From NCBI GenBank assembly GCA_009731375.1, contig BJOX01000295.1, positions 27,084 to 84,513 on the forward strand: DNA of 57,430 nucleotides, read 5' to 3'. This DNA comes from Paulinella micropora (taxonomy: Eukaryota; Cercozoa; Imbricatea; Euglyphida). Positions 1 through 9,145 of this stretch are shown here, piece after piece; within the stretch, counting starts at the first letter, position 1; the number at the start of each line of letters is the position of its first letter. The notes beneath the pieces were generated by a model that saw only the letters and a program-made list of their open reading frames with translations, did no database searches and was not told the origin of the DNA. The position numbers and the translations under genes were made by a program.

Positions 1-174
1 GAAGGACTCGAGCACCGGCCTCAGGTCCTCCCAGTCAGCTAAACCCCGGATAGCTTCTTGTTTTCCGGCAAAGCTGTGCCAGCCGCGGATCCTGTGCCGG
101 CAGAGGTCGAGCACCAAACGCAGGTCGCCGTCACAATACCTGAAGAGAACGATGGCCAGCAAGATCTGCAGCAT
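1..174 (-). CDS. partial hypothetical ORF downstream of the YR gene
   Basis: A minus-strand frame stays open from about 228 to the left edge of the window; its first ATG is at 172-174. It reads as a plausible protein rich in Leu, Arg and Trp (for example ILLAIVLFRYCDGD). It lies just downstream of the recombinase gene in a different frame. I do not recognise it. It could be a further DIRS open reading frame, part of a neighbouring repeat, or a chance frame in GC-balanced DNA. Its 3' end is outside the window. Confidence 0.25.
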   Translation of the reverse strand, partial: MLQILLAIVLFRYCDGDLRLVLDLCRHRIRGWHSFAGKQEAIRGLADWEDLRPVLESF

Positions 175-232
175 CTCGGGGCTGCTGCAACAGTCATCGC
201 CCACTGCTACTGCCTCGAGAACCAAGGAGTAT

Positions 233-1144
233 CTAAGCGATTTTGACTCCTGCCTGCAAGACGCTCGTAATGGCCAGTTTGTTTTCTAAGCTGATGTCGC
301 GCACATATTTGAACACACATGTACTTTTATCTGACCACAATCCTTGCCCCCTGATTGCGTATAGTTTCACTCCCAATCTTGCCGCCTCTGTAGTCGAGCC
401 GATTCTATTAGAATGTGACGCGTAGATAGCTGGATCCAATCCGATGAGTGCCACTTTCTCTTTCAGAATACTGGACGGTGTTTTGCTACTTAAGTGCTCC
501 AGACTGTTTCCCTCAATTTTGAAGAAGAGAGGCGAACTGTCTGTGAGTGAGCCGCGAAATAAATCCTTCATACCCTGCAAGTATGCTCGAACCCATTTAA
601 CAGCGCAAAATGTTTCTGTGCCTTGACCGACATACACTAGCTTCTCATTTTTATCGTTCTTGAGGTGCCTCAGCCGGAGTACCATGCATTCACATGGGCT
701 GTTGTTTATTCTAATCGTGTGGAACCATATATCCTCCACCTTTAGTGCAGTGATATTGCCCACTCGTGTCATAGAGATCCATTGCAGGAAAATCATGGTG
801 CTGTTTCTGCTGTCTCTCCAATCATTAAGAGGCAGTTGGAGGATCTTGAGTAAATCGTCCCTCAACAGTGGGTATTTGCCTTCCTTGCCCTGCGGGGCTT
901 CTGCCACTGCTCTTTCCTTTGCCATTTGCACCAATGGGCTATCGGTGGGGTCGCAGTAGGGAAGTAGTGCGTACTGCGCCTTAATAGCGGCGAAGTGCCC
1001 TTTGATTGTACTCTCTGCATAGCCGCTTTCACACATGTGTCTCAGGTAGTGAGCGACCGTCTCTGCTGTGGCCGGAAAGCATATTCGGTTGTGTACGATA
1101 CACCAATTGATGAATTGCTTGCGTGAGGATGCATATGCGTCCAT
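233..1144 (-). CDS. tyrosine recombinase (DIRS-type)
   Basis: This 303-residue protein would integrate the circular cDNA intermediate of the DIRS element by a topoisomerase-like cut and rejoin. Catalytic features of the family are visible: the first Arg in MTRVGNITAL (about residue 126), the H-x-x-R block in SHSNRIGSTTEAARLG (about 245) and a candidate nucleophile Tyr in CVFKYVRD near the C-terminus. An N-terminal core-binding SAM-like region precedes them. The frame is also open upstream of the ATG to about 1216 without another ATG, so the start is uncertain. It ends with TAG and is the least damaged gene of the element. Confidence 0.88.
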   Translation of the reverse strand: MDAYASSRKQFINWCIVHNRICFPATAETVAHYLRHMCESGYAESTIKGHFAAIKAQYALLPYCDPTDSPLVQMAKERAVAEAPQGKEGKYPLLRDDLLKILQLPLNDWRDSRNSTMIFLQWISMTRVGNITALKVEDIWFHTIRINNSPCECMVLRLRHLKNDKNEKLVYVGQGTETFCAVKWVRAYLQGMKDLFRGSLTDSSPLFFKIEGNSLEHLSSKTPSSILKEKVALIGLDPAIYASHSNRIGSTTEAARLGVKLYAIRGQGLWSDKSTCVFKYVRDISLENKLAITSVLQAGVKIA

Positions 1145-1231
1145 CGTTGACTGTCTTTTCTTGCCTTGGCTTGCCCATATTGCTATGTCAAGGTCGTTAA
1201 GTACGACGTGGCCTGTAGTAAGAAAACAAAT

Positions 1232-3058
1232 TTAATTAGCAAAATTAAATAAGACTGCAAGCATGTGCCACTGAGGTCTATGTATATGTAGCGGGTGTGT
1301 AGGCCATGTTGGTGCTAGCGTGTACGCCGCGGGTGGTAGTGGAAATGAGTCCCTTGCGTGTTCAAGCACTTGTGGCCACCAAGGTCTTCCCTGCAATTTG
1401 GGTATCACAAACGCAACTCGCTTGCGTTCTTTCAGTGCGAGAAGAATTGACTGTCCTATCTGCCCGAAGTTCGGTGCCCACACGTTTCTGATCGTTAATG
1501 TGCCATCGGTAGGTGATTGCCTTTATGATATCCGGGTGGACAGTCAAGCTAATCAAGCCGGCAGTCAGTGCATTTGAGTTCGCGTCTGCCCTTGTGTTAC
1601 GTGAGCGTTCCACCCATCCCCAGAGTTTGTTTTTGGTATTGAGCCGCTGCGTGTATACATCGTCAATTATTTTGCATAACTGCGTGAGGTGTGGGTATTT
1701 TCGTGAGCCGCCTTTCTGTAAGTCTATTACAGCGTTGGCTGAATCGAAGACCGTGAGCACGGTGTTGCGATTACTCAAAATTGTCTGAAGTGTAGTGGGA
1801 CCACTGTGGCTGCCCAGAGCTCTCTGTGGGTGGAAGAGGTGCCGATGAGTTCGGTGGGCAATGGTATAGTCACGTCCATATTTAGTACGTGGCCACCTAC
1901 TGCAAAATTCCCCCGCGTCGAGCCTCAGCTCGATGTCCGTCCGTGCCTGGAAGATAGCTCGTTTGCATTTCAGTGGGTCTCGCAAAATGTGGAGCCAGTA
2001 TTGGAGTTCTTCACTGAGCTCCGACCCTGTTGAGGTGCAAATGGTATCCCGTTCGATCCTCTTGCAGTGCACGACTGTTGCCAGCGTGACTCGCGTGAAC
2101 AGCATTGCGTTCTGAAGCGCTATTTTCAACGCGATGATCGAAGCAGCAGTCGAGTGTAGCTGTTTGACTGACGCTCCGTGAGCCGAGTGAACGTCGCTTA
2201 GTAGCTGGAGGATTGAGCGCAGTAGCTTCAACCTTTTTTGCTCCGGTACCCCGATCCAGCTTTCTTTGCTGTTGATGATGTAGCCCAAGTATTGGACTTC
2301 ATCTGCCGGCTCCCAACACGTCTTCTCCGATATGGGGAGGCCTAAGAGGCTGAAGAGTGCCTTCTCGAACGCCTGTATGCAATCGTGAGTCCTGGCTACT
2401 TTGATTGCGAACAGGAAGTCGTCAGCGTGTTGCATGCAAGGTATGTTCAAGGCTCGTAGCAGTCGCACCACCGCGCGCATCGACTTTCCAAATCAGAATG
2501 GCGCTGTGCAGAAGCAGTAGAGTAGTGTGGTGTTCTGGTACGTCTTGCCGTTGTATCGGAACGACGAGTAAGGTCTGCTTTGTCTTGAAAGGGGTATTAA
2601 GTAGAAAGCCCGCATGAGGTCCACCACGAACAGCTTTGTGCCCGCATCTCCGTCCAGTACCATTTGTATGTCCTTTTCTAAAGTCTCCATGGTGAATGGA
2701 GCTTTTGCTTGGAACGAGTTACTGAAACGTTTGTCGGTGCAGAGCTTTGTTTTCTTAATCCCTGCCGGGTCCGCGAGCACTTGTAGTGGTTCGATCATGA
2801 TGCAGTCATCTTCGTTTACTTCCACTGCGTCCCCCCGCGCGACCATATCGTTGATTTGTTCGTTGACAAATGCCAGGTGCTCAAAATATGACGGATGATT
2901 TACAAAATCTGTGGCAGGCGGCGTGCGTTCGAATGTCAGCTCGACCCCATACGCTAGCCACGACAGTACAACGGGGTCGGTCCCAAGCGCTTTCCAGTAT
3001 CAGAGCTCTGCCTTGATAGTGTGTGCCGGGTCCGTGGAGTCAGCCCATGGGTTGCCAC
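1232..3058 (-). pseudogene. DIRS reverse transcriptase-RNase H, interrupted
   Basis: Copies element RNA into DNA and removes the template. The DIRS N-terminal block NPWADSTDP starts near 3055. RT motif A is VDLMRAFYLIPL (near 2620) and motif C is QHADDFLF (near 2425), a variant of YxDD. An RNase H-like segment follows (TVFDSANAVIDL near 1750), and a C-terminal GRPWWPQVLEHA segment typical of DIRS RTs lies in another frame at 1232-1483. Lesions: in-frame TGA at 3000-3002 and at 2493-2495 (the latter where a Trp is usual), and a frameshift near 1480. Domain assignment is firm; activity is unlikely. Confidence 0.85.
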
Positions 3059-3252
3059 GGTTGAAAATTTTCACCCAAGGTCTTGAGCCGTTCATGTGCT
3101 TGCTCCAAAGTGAAAGATGCATAGCTTTGGACGTCGATTGTAGGTGATCGTAGGAGTTCAGTCACATATGGGATTTCCTCCTGTGATATCGTTTGTCGCG
3201 ACGGACAGAAGTATGCTAAATGTCTGGTCTTTTTGCACCAAACGCACTGCAT
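3040..3252 (-). CDS. CCHC zinc-knuckle ORF upstream of and overlapping RT
   Basis: A 70-residue ORF begins with a perfect C-x2-C-x4-H-x4-C zinc knuckle (CVWCKKTRHLAYFC). The frame is open upstream of the ATG. Its 3' end overlaps the start of the RT frame in another register, so it is either the N-terminus of the pol protein linked by frameshift or a small separate nucleic-acid-binding protein. The context between Gag and RT fits a nucleocapsid-like role. Which of these is right cannot be told from one copy. Confidence 0.6.
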   Translation of the reverse strand: MQCVWCKKTRHLAYFCPSRQTISQEEIPYVTELLRSPTIDVQSYASFTLEQAHERLKTLGENFQPWQPMG

Positions 3253-3702
3253 GATCCCCGCATAGTTTGAATATTTTTGATTTTGGCGCAGTTTTCGGTA
3301 GAAAATCTGAGATCTTGCCGACCAGTTTTGGGCGTGAGTGTGAGCCAGTCACAGTAAGAGATAATGATTTTAATGGTAAAAAGTGACTGAGTTGGTGTTT
3401 GGGAAAGCGGTGGTAATGCAGTATTAAACTTTGGCTTGTTCGTTGCATTTTTACATTACTTTCAGGCGTGTTGCAGTCGTTGTTTGACTAGTCATATTTA
3501 AACCGGTGGCGTGTTGCAGTGCGAGTCCGACCGTATAATATATTTCGAAATACACATAAAGAAGAGTAAGAGTAACATATATTTAATGCATATGTACTGT
3601 TTTCTGTTGCGGGTGCATGTGACTCAAACTCGACGACGTTTGCAAGTATCGCTAGTGCAGATGTGCAAGACGTATGTGTGTTCGTGAGTTGTGATTGAGT
3701 GT

Positions 3703-4720
3703 TCAGTTGGTAGTGCGCTGAGGGCGTTGATGTGGGTTCAGGGTCCAACAGCTTTCTGCGGTGTGCCCGCGCTTGTGGCAATGGGTGCAGGATACATGTG
3801 TGCGAGCACTAGATGGTATGTATGGTGGGGGCACTGTTGGGCTGACGGTTATGTACCCTGTCGGGTTTTGTGGTTGATGTGGCGGGATCGCGTATTGAAT
3901 TGGCGGCTGCGGCCCGGTTGGTGGGACTGTGTAGCCAGGGACGCCTTGCCACGCCAGCGTTGGTACCGTGGCAGTGCTCTGGTGTGCTGTGGTGTTGCCG
4001 GTAGCAGCGCCGTTGGCATTGCCTCGCTGTGGGCAGTCCTTGGCTCAGTGTTGCGGAGAGTAGCATATGCGGCACAACCTCTTGCCTTGGCTGCAGTAGG
4101 GGTGCGCGGCGCTCTTCGAAGTGTGTGCCATGATAGGTTCGCAGTAGGTGGCGATGTCCCCCGCGATCAGCAGCCGCTTTGCTGCCTGCAGGAACTTTTG
4201 CTCTGCGTCTTCCGCGGAGAGAGGCGTCGGCCCACCCATGTCCATTGCCAGGGTAGCCAGTGCGGTAGCCATTGCGCTTGCATTCGTCAGCCGCTCTTGC
4301 TCACTGTTGTACACATTACTCTCCAATACCGTCATGGTGATCTTCCCACCTTGGAAGTAACGTCGGTGCACGGGCTTCTCGATGAGCTTGGCGTCACGTT
4401 GCCCCGTCTCTTGCTTGGCTTGGTGGATCATGGCGTTGACTTGCTCGAATAGCCGGTTGGTCTGGTCGAAGAAGGTAGAGTTGATCCCTGCCTGCAGTAG
4501 CCGCACCACCTTTCCCAAGTCGTCGCTCGTAAGTGGGCGTGCCTTCGGGGGATTCGATGGAGAAGTGTTGATGTGGCCCCCGAGACTGCCCAGGCCCGCT
4601 GCTCGTAGTGCGTCTTGTTGTTGTTGCAATGTCGGTGCCACAGCCCCGCCGATGAATGACGATGATGATGATGCTGGTGACGGTGCGTGAGTGTTACAAG
4701 TGCTGCTGCTGCTGCTGCTG
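3703..4720 (-). pseudogene. DIRS Gag-like protein, one internal TGA, 5' part displaced
   Basis: A single continuous minus-strand frame runs from the inversion junction at 4720 to a TGA at 3703-3705. It has a Ser-rich N-terminal stretch, a Gln-rich patch, a helical central part and two CCHC zinc knuckles in the same frame: CRICYSPQH..AKDC near 4065-4033 and CTHCHKRGHTAESC near 3789-3748. The only break is an in-frame TGA at 4045-4047, inside the first knuckle directly after its His. The region between the knuckles is Pro/Gln-rich. The role is RNA packaging and particle formation. Its N-terminal coding part lies at 7575-7769 and 23387-23453. Confidence 0.8.
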
Positions 4721-6410
4721 TTGGATAAGTTCTAGCACCATATACAGCCCTTCTAAAATCTTTTTCTTGTTTTAAATTTGGTAGTTGAATAATATATTTA
4801 CCATCTATCTTCTTTTTCCATAAATTGAGTGTAAGAGACGAAGTAGAGATAAAAGCGGTTAAATTAATTTTATGTTCTTCATATGTTTGTCTGTTTAGTG
4901 TGTCGTGTACTTCTTTTAGTCCCATAACATCTTTTTCTAAGTATGTTAAACATTCGTTTTTTGTTTTGTCGTCCATCTCTTCCCATCGTTTCGCATTGTC
5001 GTGGTCGAAGTCTCCTTTTAACACATTACATCCCAGTGTTTCAAGGTTCTTTTTTAGACTTCCCTCAGTGTGCTTACATAAATCCCAGAATTTTATATTT
5101 TTATATTCTAACGAGATAATAGCACCATTATTCATTAAGGTATTTGCCTTTAACTTTCTTTTGATAAATTCTTTTTGTAAGTAGTAGTGGTCAAACTTAC
5201 TCCCATTAAAAGCATTAACATATAATGTCGCTTTTGGTTTCCTTTTTGATAAATCCTCCGCATATTCAAAAATTATGTTGAGTAATTTAGGAATGCATTC
5301 ATCTCCGGCGACATACTTAAAACCAATATCATCAATCGTATATCCCGCTATATATGGTGTGTGTAATTCATATTCATTTGTAAAAGTCTCTAAATCGTAA
5401 TGAAATACCTCATCTTGATTATTATACTTAGCCTCTTCAAATCTAGTAAGTAAAGACCTTACCTGATTTTCTTTTCCTCTTAATTTAGCCTTTGCATATG
5501 AAACTCTGGTATTATTACAAGTGTGCTTATTAAAATAAGTTGAAAAGCAATCTGGACACTTATTTTTATTTCTTTTTATGAAACTTATATAATGGTTTTT
5601 AAGAAGATAACAGAGCACGCCCGCAATAATCAAAGGGTCTTCAAAGTTTTTGAATGTCTGTTTGCTTGTTGCATCAGTCAATTCAAAATACTTACCTTCA
5701 ATACAATATTTTTTAAGATTTCATTTCCTATTGAAAGTGGTATATATGAATTATGTTCAAGTTTGAATTCTTGTCTAATATCATTACATACTTTTTTATT
5801 AAGTTTTGATTTTCCTTTCAAAGGTAGATTTAATATATCCTTAACAACATAGAAGAAACAATTATTATCCTTACTCCTTGGGTTGATATGAATTCTTTCA
5901 TCTGTTTTATGTTTCTTATCACTCCCTGAGAGATTACAACCGCCTCCATCTTCTTGAATAATTTGAAAAGTCATATGTTGGATAATTCTTTTATATCCAT
6001 TCGCACTGGCTTCAAGATTTTGTTCGTTGTATAGATATATATCACGAAACAGCTCATCAATGTCTTTTAACTTAACGGAATTGAAAGTTTTCCATTTATA
6101 AAACTTACTATCTTCAACATCCGTTATATAACCAAACTTGACATGAAGACTTGCTTCGTTTGTCAGACCTCTATTTTTAGCATCCTTCATTGCTCTCATA
6201 ATTAATATTTCAATCGCATCCATAGTTAATGTCAAGGTCTTTAGAAGGGTATGTATAGCCATTTATACCTCTATTTATTATTGGTCTTAGTTCAACAAGT
6301 TTTACCTCTCGCTTCTTCGCCTCCTGTGTCTTAGTTTCACTTAAGTTCGCCCTTACCTTCGCTAGTTCTACATTTTCCTTCGTTGGTCTGGGCGGTAAAG
6401 GTGGTGGCAT
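4721..6410 (-). pseudogene. PLV1 protein-primed DNA polymerase B, N-terminal half
   Basis: This is the front half of a family B, protein-primed replicative polymerase, starting MPPPLPPRPTKENVE as in PLV2. The exonuclease motifs are readable: Exo I YDLETF (near 5400), Exo II NGSKFDHYYL (near 5200), Exo III YLEKDVMGL (near 4935). The frame breaks near 6230 and near 5680 and is then cut at GARTYP (4721-4738). Beyond that it runs into DIRS gag sequence in a meaningless frame. The missing palm half is at 7770-8973 on the opposite strand, so no full polymerase can be made from this arrangement. Confidence 0.9.
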
Positions 6411-6454
6411 ATTTTACTTTTATATTAGTGTGTATATAAAAATAATAAAAAAAA

Positions 6455-6468
6455 TTAAATTGTTTTAC
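6455..6468 (-). promoter_or_regulatory. early-gene upstream motif, PLV1 polymerase
   Basis: GTAAAACAATTTAA lies about 45 bp before the polymerase ATG. The same motif with small changes precedes two other early genes and the equivalent genes of PLV2, six sites in all. A promoter element is inferred from position and conservation only. Confidence 0.5.
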
Positions 6469-6544
6469 CGATATTATATATATAAAAAATCTTACTTTTA
6501 AATAGAATTATTTTACATTTGCGGAAAAAAGTATTTTTTTAACC

Positions 6545-6724
6545 TTAGGATATCTCTCTTGCTTTCATTTCTTCATACTCTTTACGTTTCCTGTTTCGTT
6601 CTTTCAGTTTTTCCTTTCTTCTTGTATTTACTTCTTCGCGGTGCTTATAATAATGAGCAGTTGCTTTTTCATTGTTAGCCTTTCGTTTGTCCTCTGGTGT
6701 GAGATATTTCTTGTGTCTTCCCAT
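6545..6724 (-). CDS. small basic charged protein (PLV1 early ORF 3)
   Basis: About 59 residues from MGRHKKYLTPEDKRKAN; an upstream ATG at 6746-6748 would add eight residues, but these come from an inserted hairpin, and PLV2 starts at MGRHKK. The protein is dominated by Lys, Arg and Glu and is probably a single helix. PLV2 carries the same gene at 24266-24424. Function is unknown. It sits between the polymerase and two other small early ORFs, all on one strand, each with its own upstream motif. Confidence 0.65.
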   Translation of the reverse strand: MGRHKKYLTPEDKRKANNEKATAHYYKHREEVNTRRKEKLKERNRKRKEYEEMKAREIS

Positions 6725-6725
6725 T

Positions 6726-6784
6726 GAAACTTTTAGAAAAAGTTTCACAAAACCTTTTTGCTCAAAGATTTTTTCAAAATCTTT
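6726..6784. repeat. double-hairpin element, copy A (PLV1)
   Basis: Two short hairpins, one with arms GAAAC..TTT/AAAGTTTC and one with AAAGATTTT/AAAATCTTT, are joined by a spacer related to GAGCAAAAAGGTTTTGTG. The same composite occurs in the other orientation at 9146-9203. At the equivalent place PLV2 has the promoter motif and the ATG almost adjacent, so this looks like an insertion between promoter and gene. Confidence 0.6.
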
Positions 6785-6813
6785 GTATATTATAAGTAAT
6801 AATATTTATTTTT

Positions 6814-6827
6814 TTAAATAGTTTTAC
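6814..6827 (-). promoter_or_regulatory. early-gene upstream motif, PLV1 ORF 3
   Basis: GTAAAACTATTTAA, followed by an AT-rich tract that matches the PLV2 equivalent. In PLV1 the double-hairpin element separates it from the ATG. Promoter role is inferred. Confidence 0.45.
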
Positions 6828-7102
6828 ATTTTATTTTTATTCAATACTATCATAGCCCGTAATTTAAGTTGTGTGATTGCTTCTTCACTAATTTGCCATT
6901 TATGTATATTCAGTGTAGTTGAAGGTTCTTCTAATATTTTGTTCTTTTGTTCTATCCAAAACTTAAAAGCCTTACTATATCGTTGAAGTACTTCTCTTTT
7001 TGTGTATTTCTTAATCCTTCTATCGTCTGCTAATGCTTCTGGAAAATGTAAGTTGTATAGTTCTTTCATTTCCTTGTCCGCTTGTATCATTAAAGAAGTC
7101 AT
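6824..7102 (-). CDS. small conserved early protein (PLV1 early ORF 2)
   Basis: A 92-residue protein starting MTSLMIQADKEMKELYN, intact and closely matched by the first part of the PLV2 ORF at 23942-24424. It is rich in Lys, Glu and Leu and is predicted helical by eye; there is no recognisable catalytic motif. It ends NKNKM, and its stop overlaps the next gene's upstream motif. Function is unknown; conservation and position suggest an early regulatory or replication-accessory role. Confidence 0.65.
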   Translation of the reverse strand: MTSLMIQADKEMKELYNLHFPEALADDRRIKKYTKREVLQRYSKAFKFWIEQKNKILEEPSTTLNIHKWQISEEAITQLKLRAMIVLNKNKM

Positions 7103-7136
7103 ATTTTTTATTATATAAGTAATAATATTTATTTGT

Positions 7137-7150
7137 TTTAATGGTTTTAC
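7137..7150 (-). promoter_or_regulatory. early-gene upstream motif, PLV1 ORF 2
   Basis: GTAAAACCATTAAA about 35-48 bp before the ATG at 7102, with the same AT-rich tract as in PLV2 at 23901. One T is missing relative to the other copies. Promoter role is inferred. Confidence 0.45.
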
Positions 7151-7392
7151 ATTTTATTTTTAAAATATCTTTCTATGTCGTCGTTTCTATATGTTATACA
7201 AGTGAATTTATGACCTCCTAACATAATTTCTTCTTTCTCCGCAAAGAAGTCTCTATGTGATTCGCTTTTTTCGTGTGTGTATTTGCTATATATCCCTATT
7301 GTCTTACCACAGACACACGTATATTTATTCTTCCTTCTTTCTTTTAAGTATTCGTTTCTCTTCTGCTTTCTAATTTGGTGATTGACGTCCAT
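7147..7392 (-). CDS. small zinc-finger-like early protein (PLV1 early ORF 1)
   Basis: An 81-residue basic protein: a Lys/Arg-rich N-terminus, then KYTCVCGKTIG followed by two His (THEKSESH), giving a C-x-C..H..H arrangement. It closely matches PLV2 23674-23904. A similar C-x-C-G..H..H finger forms the C-terminus of the GIY-YIG nuclease at 22351-23032. Nucleic-acid binding is therefore likely but not shown. It is the first gene inside the terminal repeat, 48 bp from it. Confidence 0.65.
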   Translation of the reverse strand: MDVNHQIRKQKRNEYLKERRKNKYTCVCGKTIGIYSKYTHEKSESHRDFFAEKEEIMLGGHKFTCITYRNDDIERYFKNKM

Positions 7393-7440
7393 CTATATCA
7401 AGACTAAATTTTTTTCTTTTATGATACATATATGTTTTTT

Positions 7441-7574
7441 CGTAGTGTGCTGTAGAAGGCTTTTTGTTTGTTTTTGTTTCTTCGTATTTATAATCAATAG
7501 GAGAGGCTGCAACACAGAAAACGAAGGCTGTGAATTTGCAAAAATTCACGCCGAGATTTCCTGTATCATCTACT
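7441..7574 (-). repeat. PLV1 left terminal repeat (in inverted segment)
   Basis: 134 bp matching 23253-23386 in the same orientation, with five mismatches counted by eye and no gaps. Because terminal repeats of an intact element face each other, the shared orientation shows the left end has been flipped. The outer end, read outward-in, begins AGTAGATGATACAGG; PLV2 also begins AGTAG. Confidence 0.88.
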
Positions 7575-7580
7575 GTCAAG
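7575..7580 (+). repeat. PLV1 target-site duplication, left copy (inverted)
   Basis: GTCAAG directly abuts the terminal repeat; its complement CTTGAC abuts the right repeat at 23387-23392. Six bases is the usual duplication of Polinton integrases. Confidence 0.85.
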
Positions 7581-7769
7581 AAGCCTTCAGCAAAGAAGAG
7601 ACGCGCCGAGGAAGATGCTAGCGACGACGACCACGACTACCAAGGAGGAGGAGACCACAGCGCGGCTGGAGGCAGTGCGAGTGTGTCTGGCAGCTCTGCA
7701 TCTACGACCAGCCCTACCGCAGCGACAGGCGCCGGCGCCAGCAATGACCAACCTCTCGGGAGCGCAGCA
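7575..7769 (+). pseudogene. DIRS gag N-terminal fragment, inverted with the PLV1 end
   Basis: GC-rich coding-like sequence (KKPSAKKRRAEEDASDDDHD, then Gly/Ser/Ala/Thr-rich) that is unlike the AT-rich element. Joined to the minus strand at 23392-23453 across the target duplication it gives one open frame, so it is the N-terminal part of the DIRS Gag. At its far end it meets the polymerase at GSAA|SKRRF. Rejoined to 4720, it is one base out of register with the downstream Gag frame, so a base was probably lost. The inversion has fused it in frame to the polymerase C-half. Confidence 0.75.
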
Positions 7770-8973
7770 AGCAAAAGACGATTTATTTCAGAGCAATATC
7801 AAAAATACGTAAATGGTGAAATTGGGTTTGATGAGATTGTAGATTATCTTATTGATGCGGATGTTGTAAGTCTTTATCCAACTGAAATGCTTGAATTATT
7901 TATGACTGGAGAAATAAAGGAATGTGAAGGAGAAATGAAAGGGAAACTCGGAATATATAATGTTGATTATGTATCTCCAAAAAATATATTACATCCGCGG
8001 GTTCCTTATAGAGATAGTAAGGGGTGTTTAAAATGGGAGTTAAGAGATATGAAAGACCAATGGCTTACTTCTGTAGATATTGAAGATATGATTGAACTTG
8101 GCTACCAAGTCAAAATCAATCGGGGATATTATACATATTAGAGTTATTTAAGAAAAAACAAAATTCAAAGAAAGGCACACCGCAGTATTTATTAGCAAAG
8201 TTATTTATGAATGCTTTATATGGAAAGACAATTCAAAGACCGATTAATTCTGTAAGTAAATACATATCAAAAAATCATGAGTATTGGAAATTCTGGGCTA
8301 AACATGTAATAACGGATATTGAAAAGTTTGAAGAGGCTAATGGTGAATTATGGCTAATCAGTGGTATTCCCAGAGATGAACAAGAAAAAGAAGAAAAAAT
8401 TACAAAACCCACTCACTACGGAGCATTGATCCTAGCATACAGCAGACGAATTATGTATAAGTATATGACTGAAGCCAACCCAGACAACGACCCTGACCGA
8501 GATTATTATTATACGGATACAGACAGCATTCAAAGCCATGTAAGAAACATTGAACAAATTAAAAGATTTAGAGATAAAACAATCGGTGGAATGGATGATG
8601 ACCTCGGAACAGATTGTAAAATAATAAGGGGAATATGGGTAGCACCAAAATTATATATGTTGGAGTATGTAAAAAAAGATGAAGAAAAAGGTAAAACTCA
8701 TTTCCGCTTTAGAGGAAAAGGTTTGGATTTGAAAAAATTAAATCCAACCGCTTATGAATTAATGGATAAGGGTGAAAGTTTAACTAATACCAGAGACTTT
8801 ATAATGAAGAAAATACATACTAGCAGAAACAGCAAACAACAACATATTGAACACTTTAGCATACAACATCAAAAGAATGTTGTAAAAGTAGTTAATAAAA
8901 AAAAGATGGTGTGGTCGTGAGTTTATCAATGAAAATGATAGTATTCCACACGGCTTCTCACCCGCTCTTAAAA
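7770..8973 (+). pseudogene. PLV1 protein-primed DNA polymerase B, C-terminal half
   Basis: The palm and thumb half of the polymerase. Motif A is DADVVSLYPTEML (near 7855), motif B is FMNALYGKT (near 8207), motif C is YYTDTDS (near 8510) and the thumb K-x-Y is PKLYMLEY (near 8650). Compared with PLV2, a short deletion near 8140 shifts the frame between motifs A and B, and another one-base lesion near 8905 shifts the last residues; the matching frame ends with TAA at 8971-8973. The N-half lies inverted at 4721-6410. Confidence 0.9.
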
Positions 8974-9010
8974 TTTAATATTATTAATAATAAAATATTA
9001 AATAATTTTT

Positions 9011-9109
9011 CTATTTTTTATAACTCATACTATAAAGACCAATGACCACCCTGATGTTAAAAAAATCTCCGTCTGGATTTTGTGCGATTAAATTTCTTTG
9101 GTGAGACAT
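9011..9109 (-). pseudogene. remnant of the structural-like gene present in PLV2
   Basis: Only 33 codons remain: MSHQRNLIAQNPDG and then an unrelated tail to TAG. The first residues match the N-terminus of the 400-residue PLV2 protein at 28657-29897, including HQRNLIA and NPDG. PLV1 has therefore lost the rest by deletion. Here the ATG start is preserved, while PLV2 has lost it. Confidence 0.55.
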
Positions 9110-9145
9110 ATTGTGTATAACACGAACGAGTTTGTTTATATATAT

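Larger units (their letters stand above)
1..4720 (-). mobile_element. DIRS-like (tyrosine-recombinase) retrotransposon, main body
   Basis: Read on the minus strand, the order is Gag with zinc knuckles, reverse transcriptase-RNase H, then a tyrosine recombinase. That gene set, with no aspartic protease or DDE integrase, is characteristic of DIRS-type elements. The 5' part of gag is displaced: pieces are found at 7575-7769 (inverted), 23387-23453 and right of 43840, because two Polinton-like elements inserted there and one rearranged. The terminal repeats were not identified, so the true ends are unknown. All ORFs carry lesions, so this copy is probably dead. Confidence 0.85.

Noticed and set aside
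3691-4452. 253-codon plus-strand ORF opposite gag
   Set aside because: Antisense to the Gag frame with two zinc knuckles; its Trp/Cys-rich composition is a reflection of gag codons.
4428-4720. C-terminal 97 codons of the 417-codon ORF at 4428-5681
   Set aside because: Beyond GARTYP the frame runs into DIRS gag DNA in the wrong register; created by the inversion.
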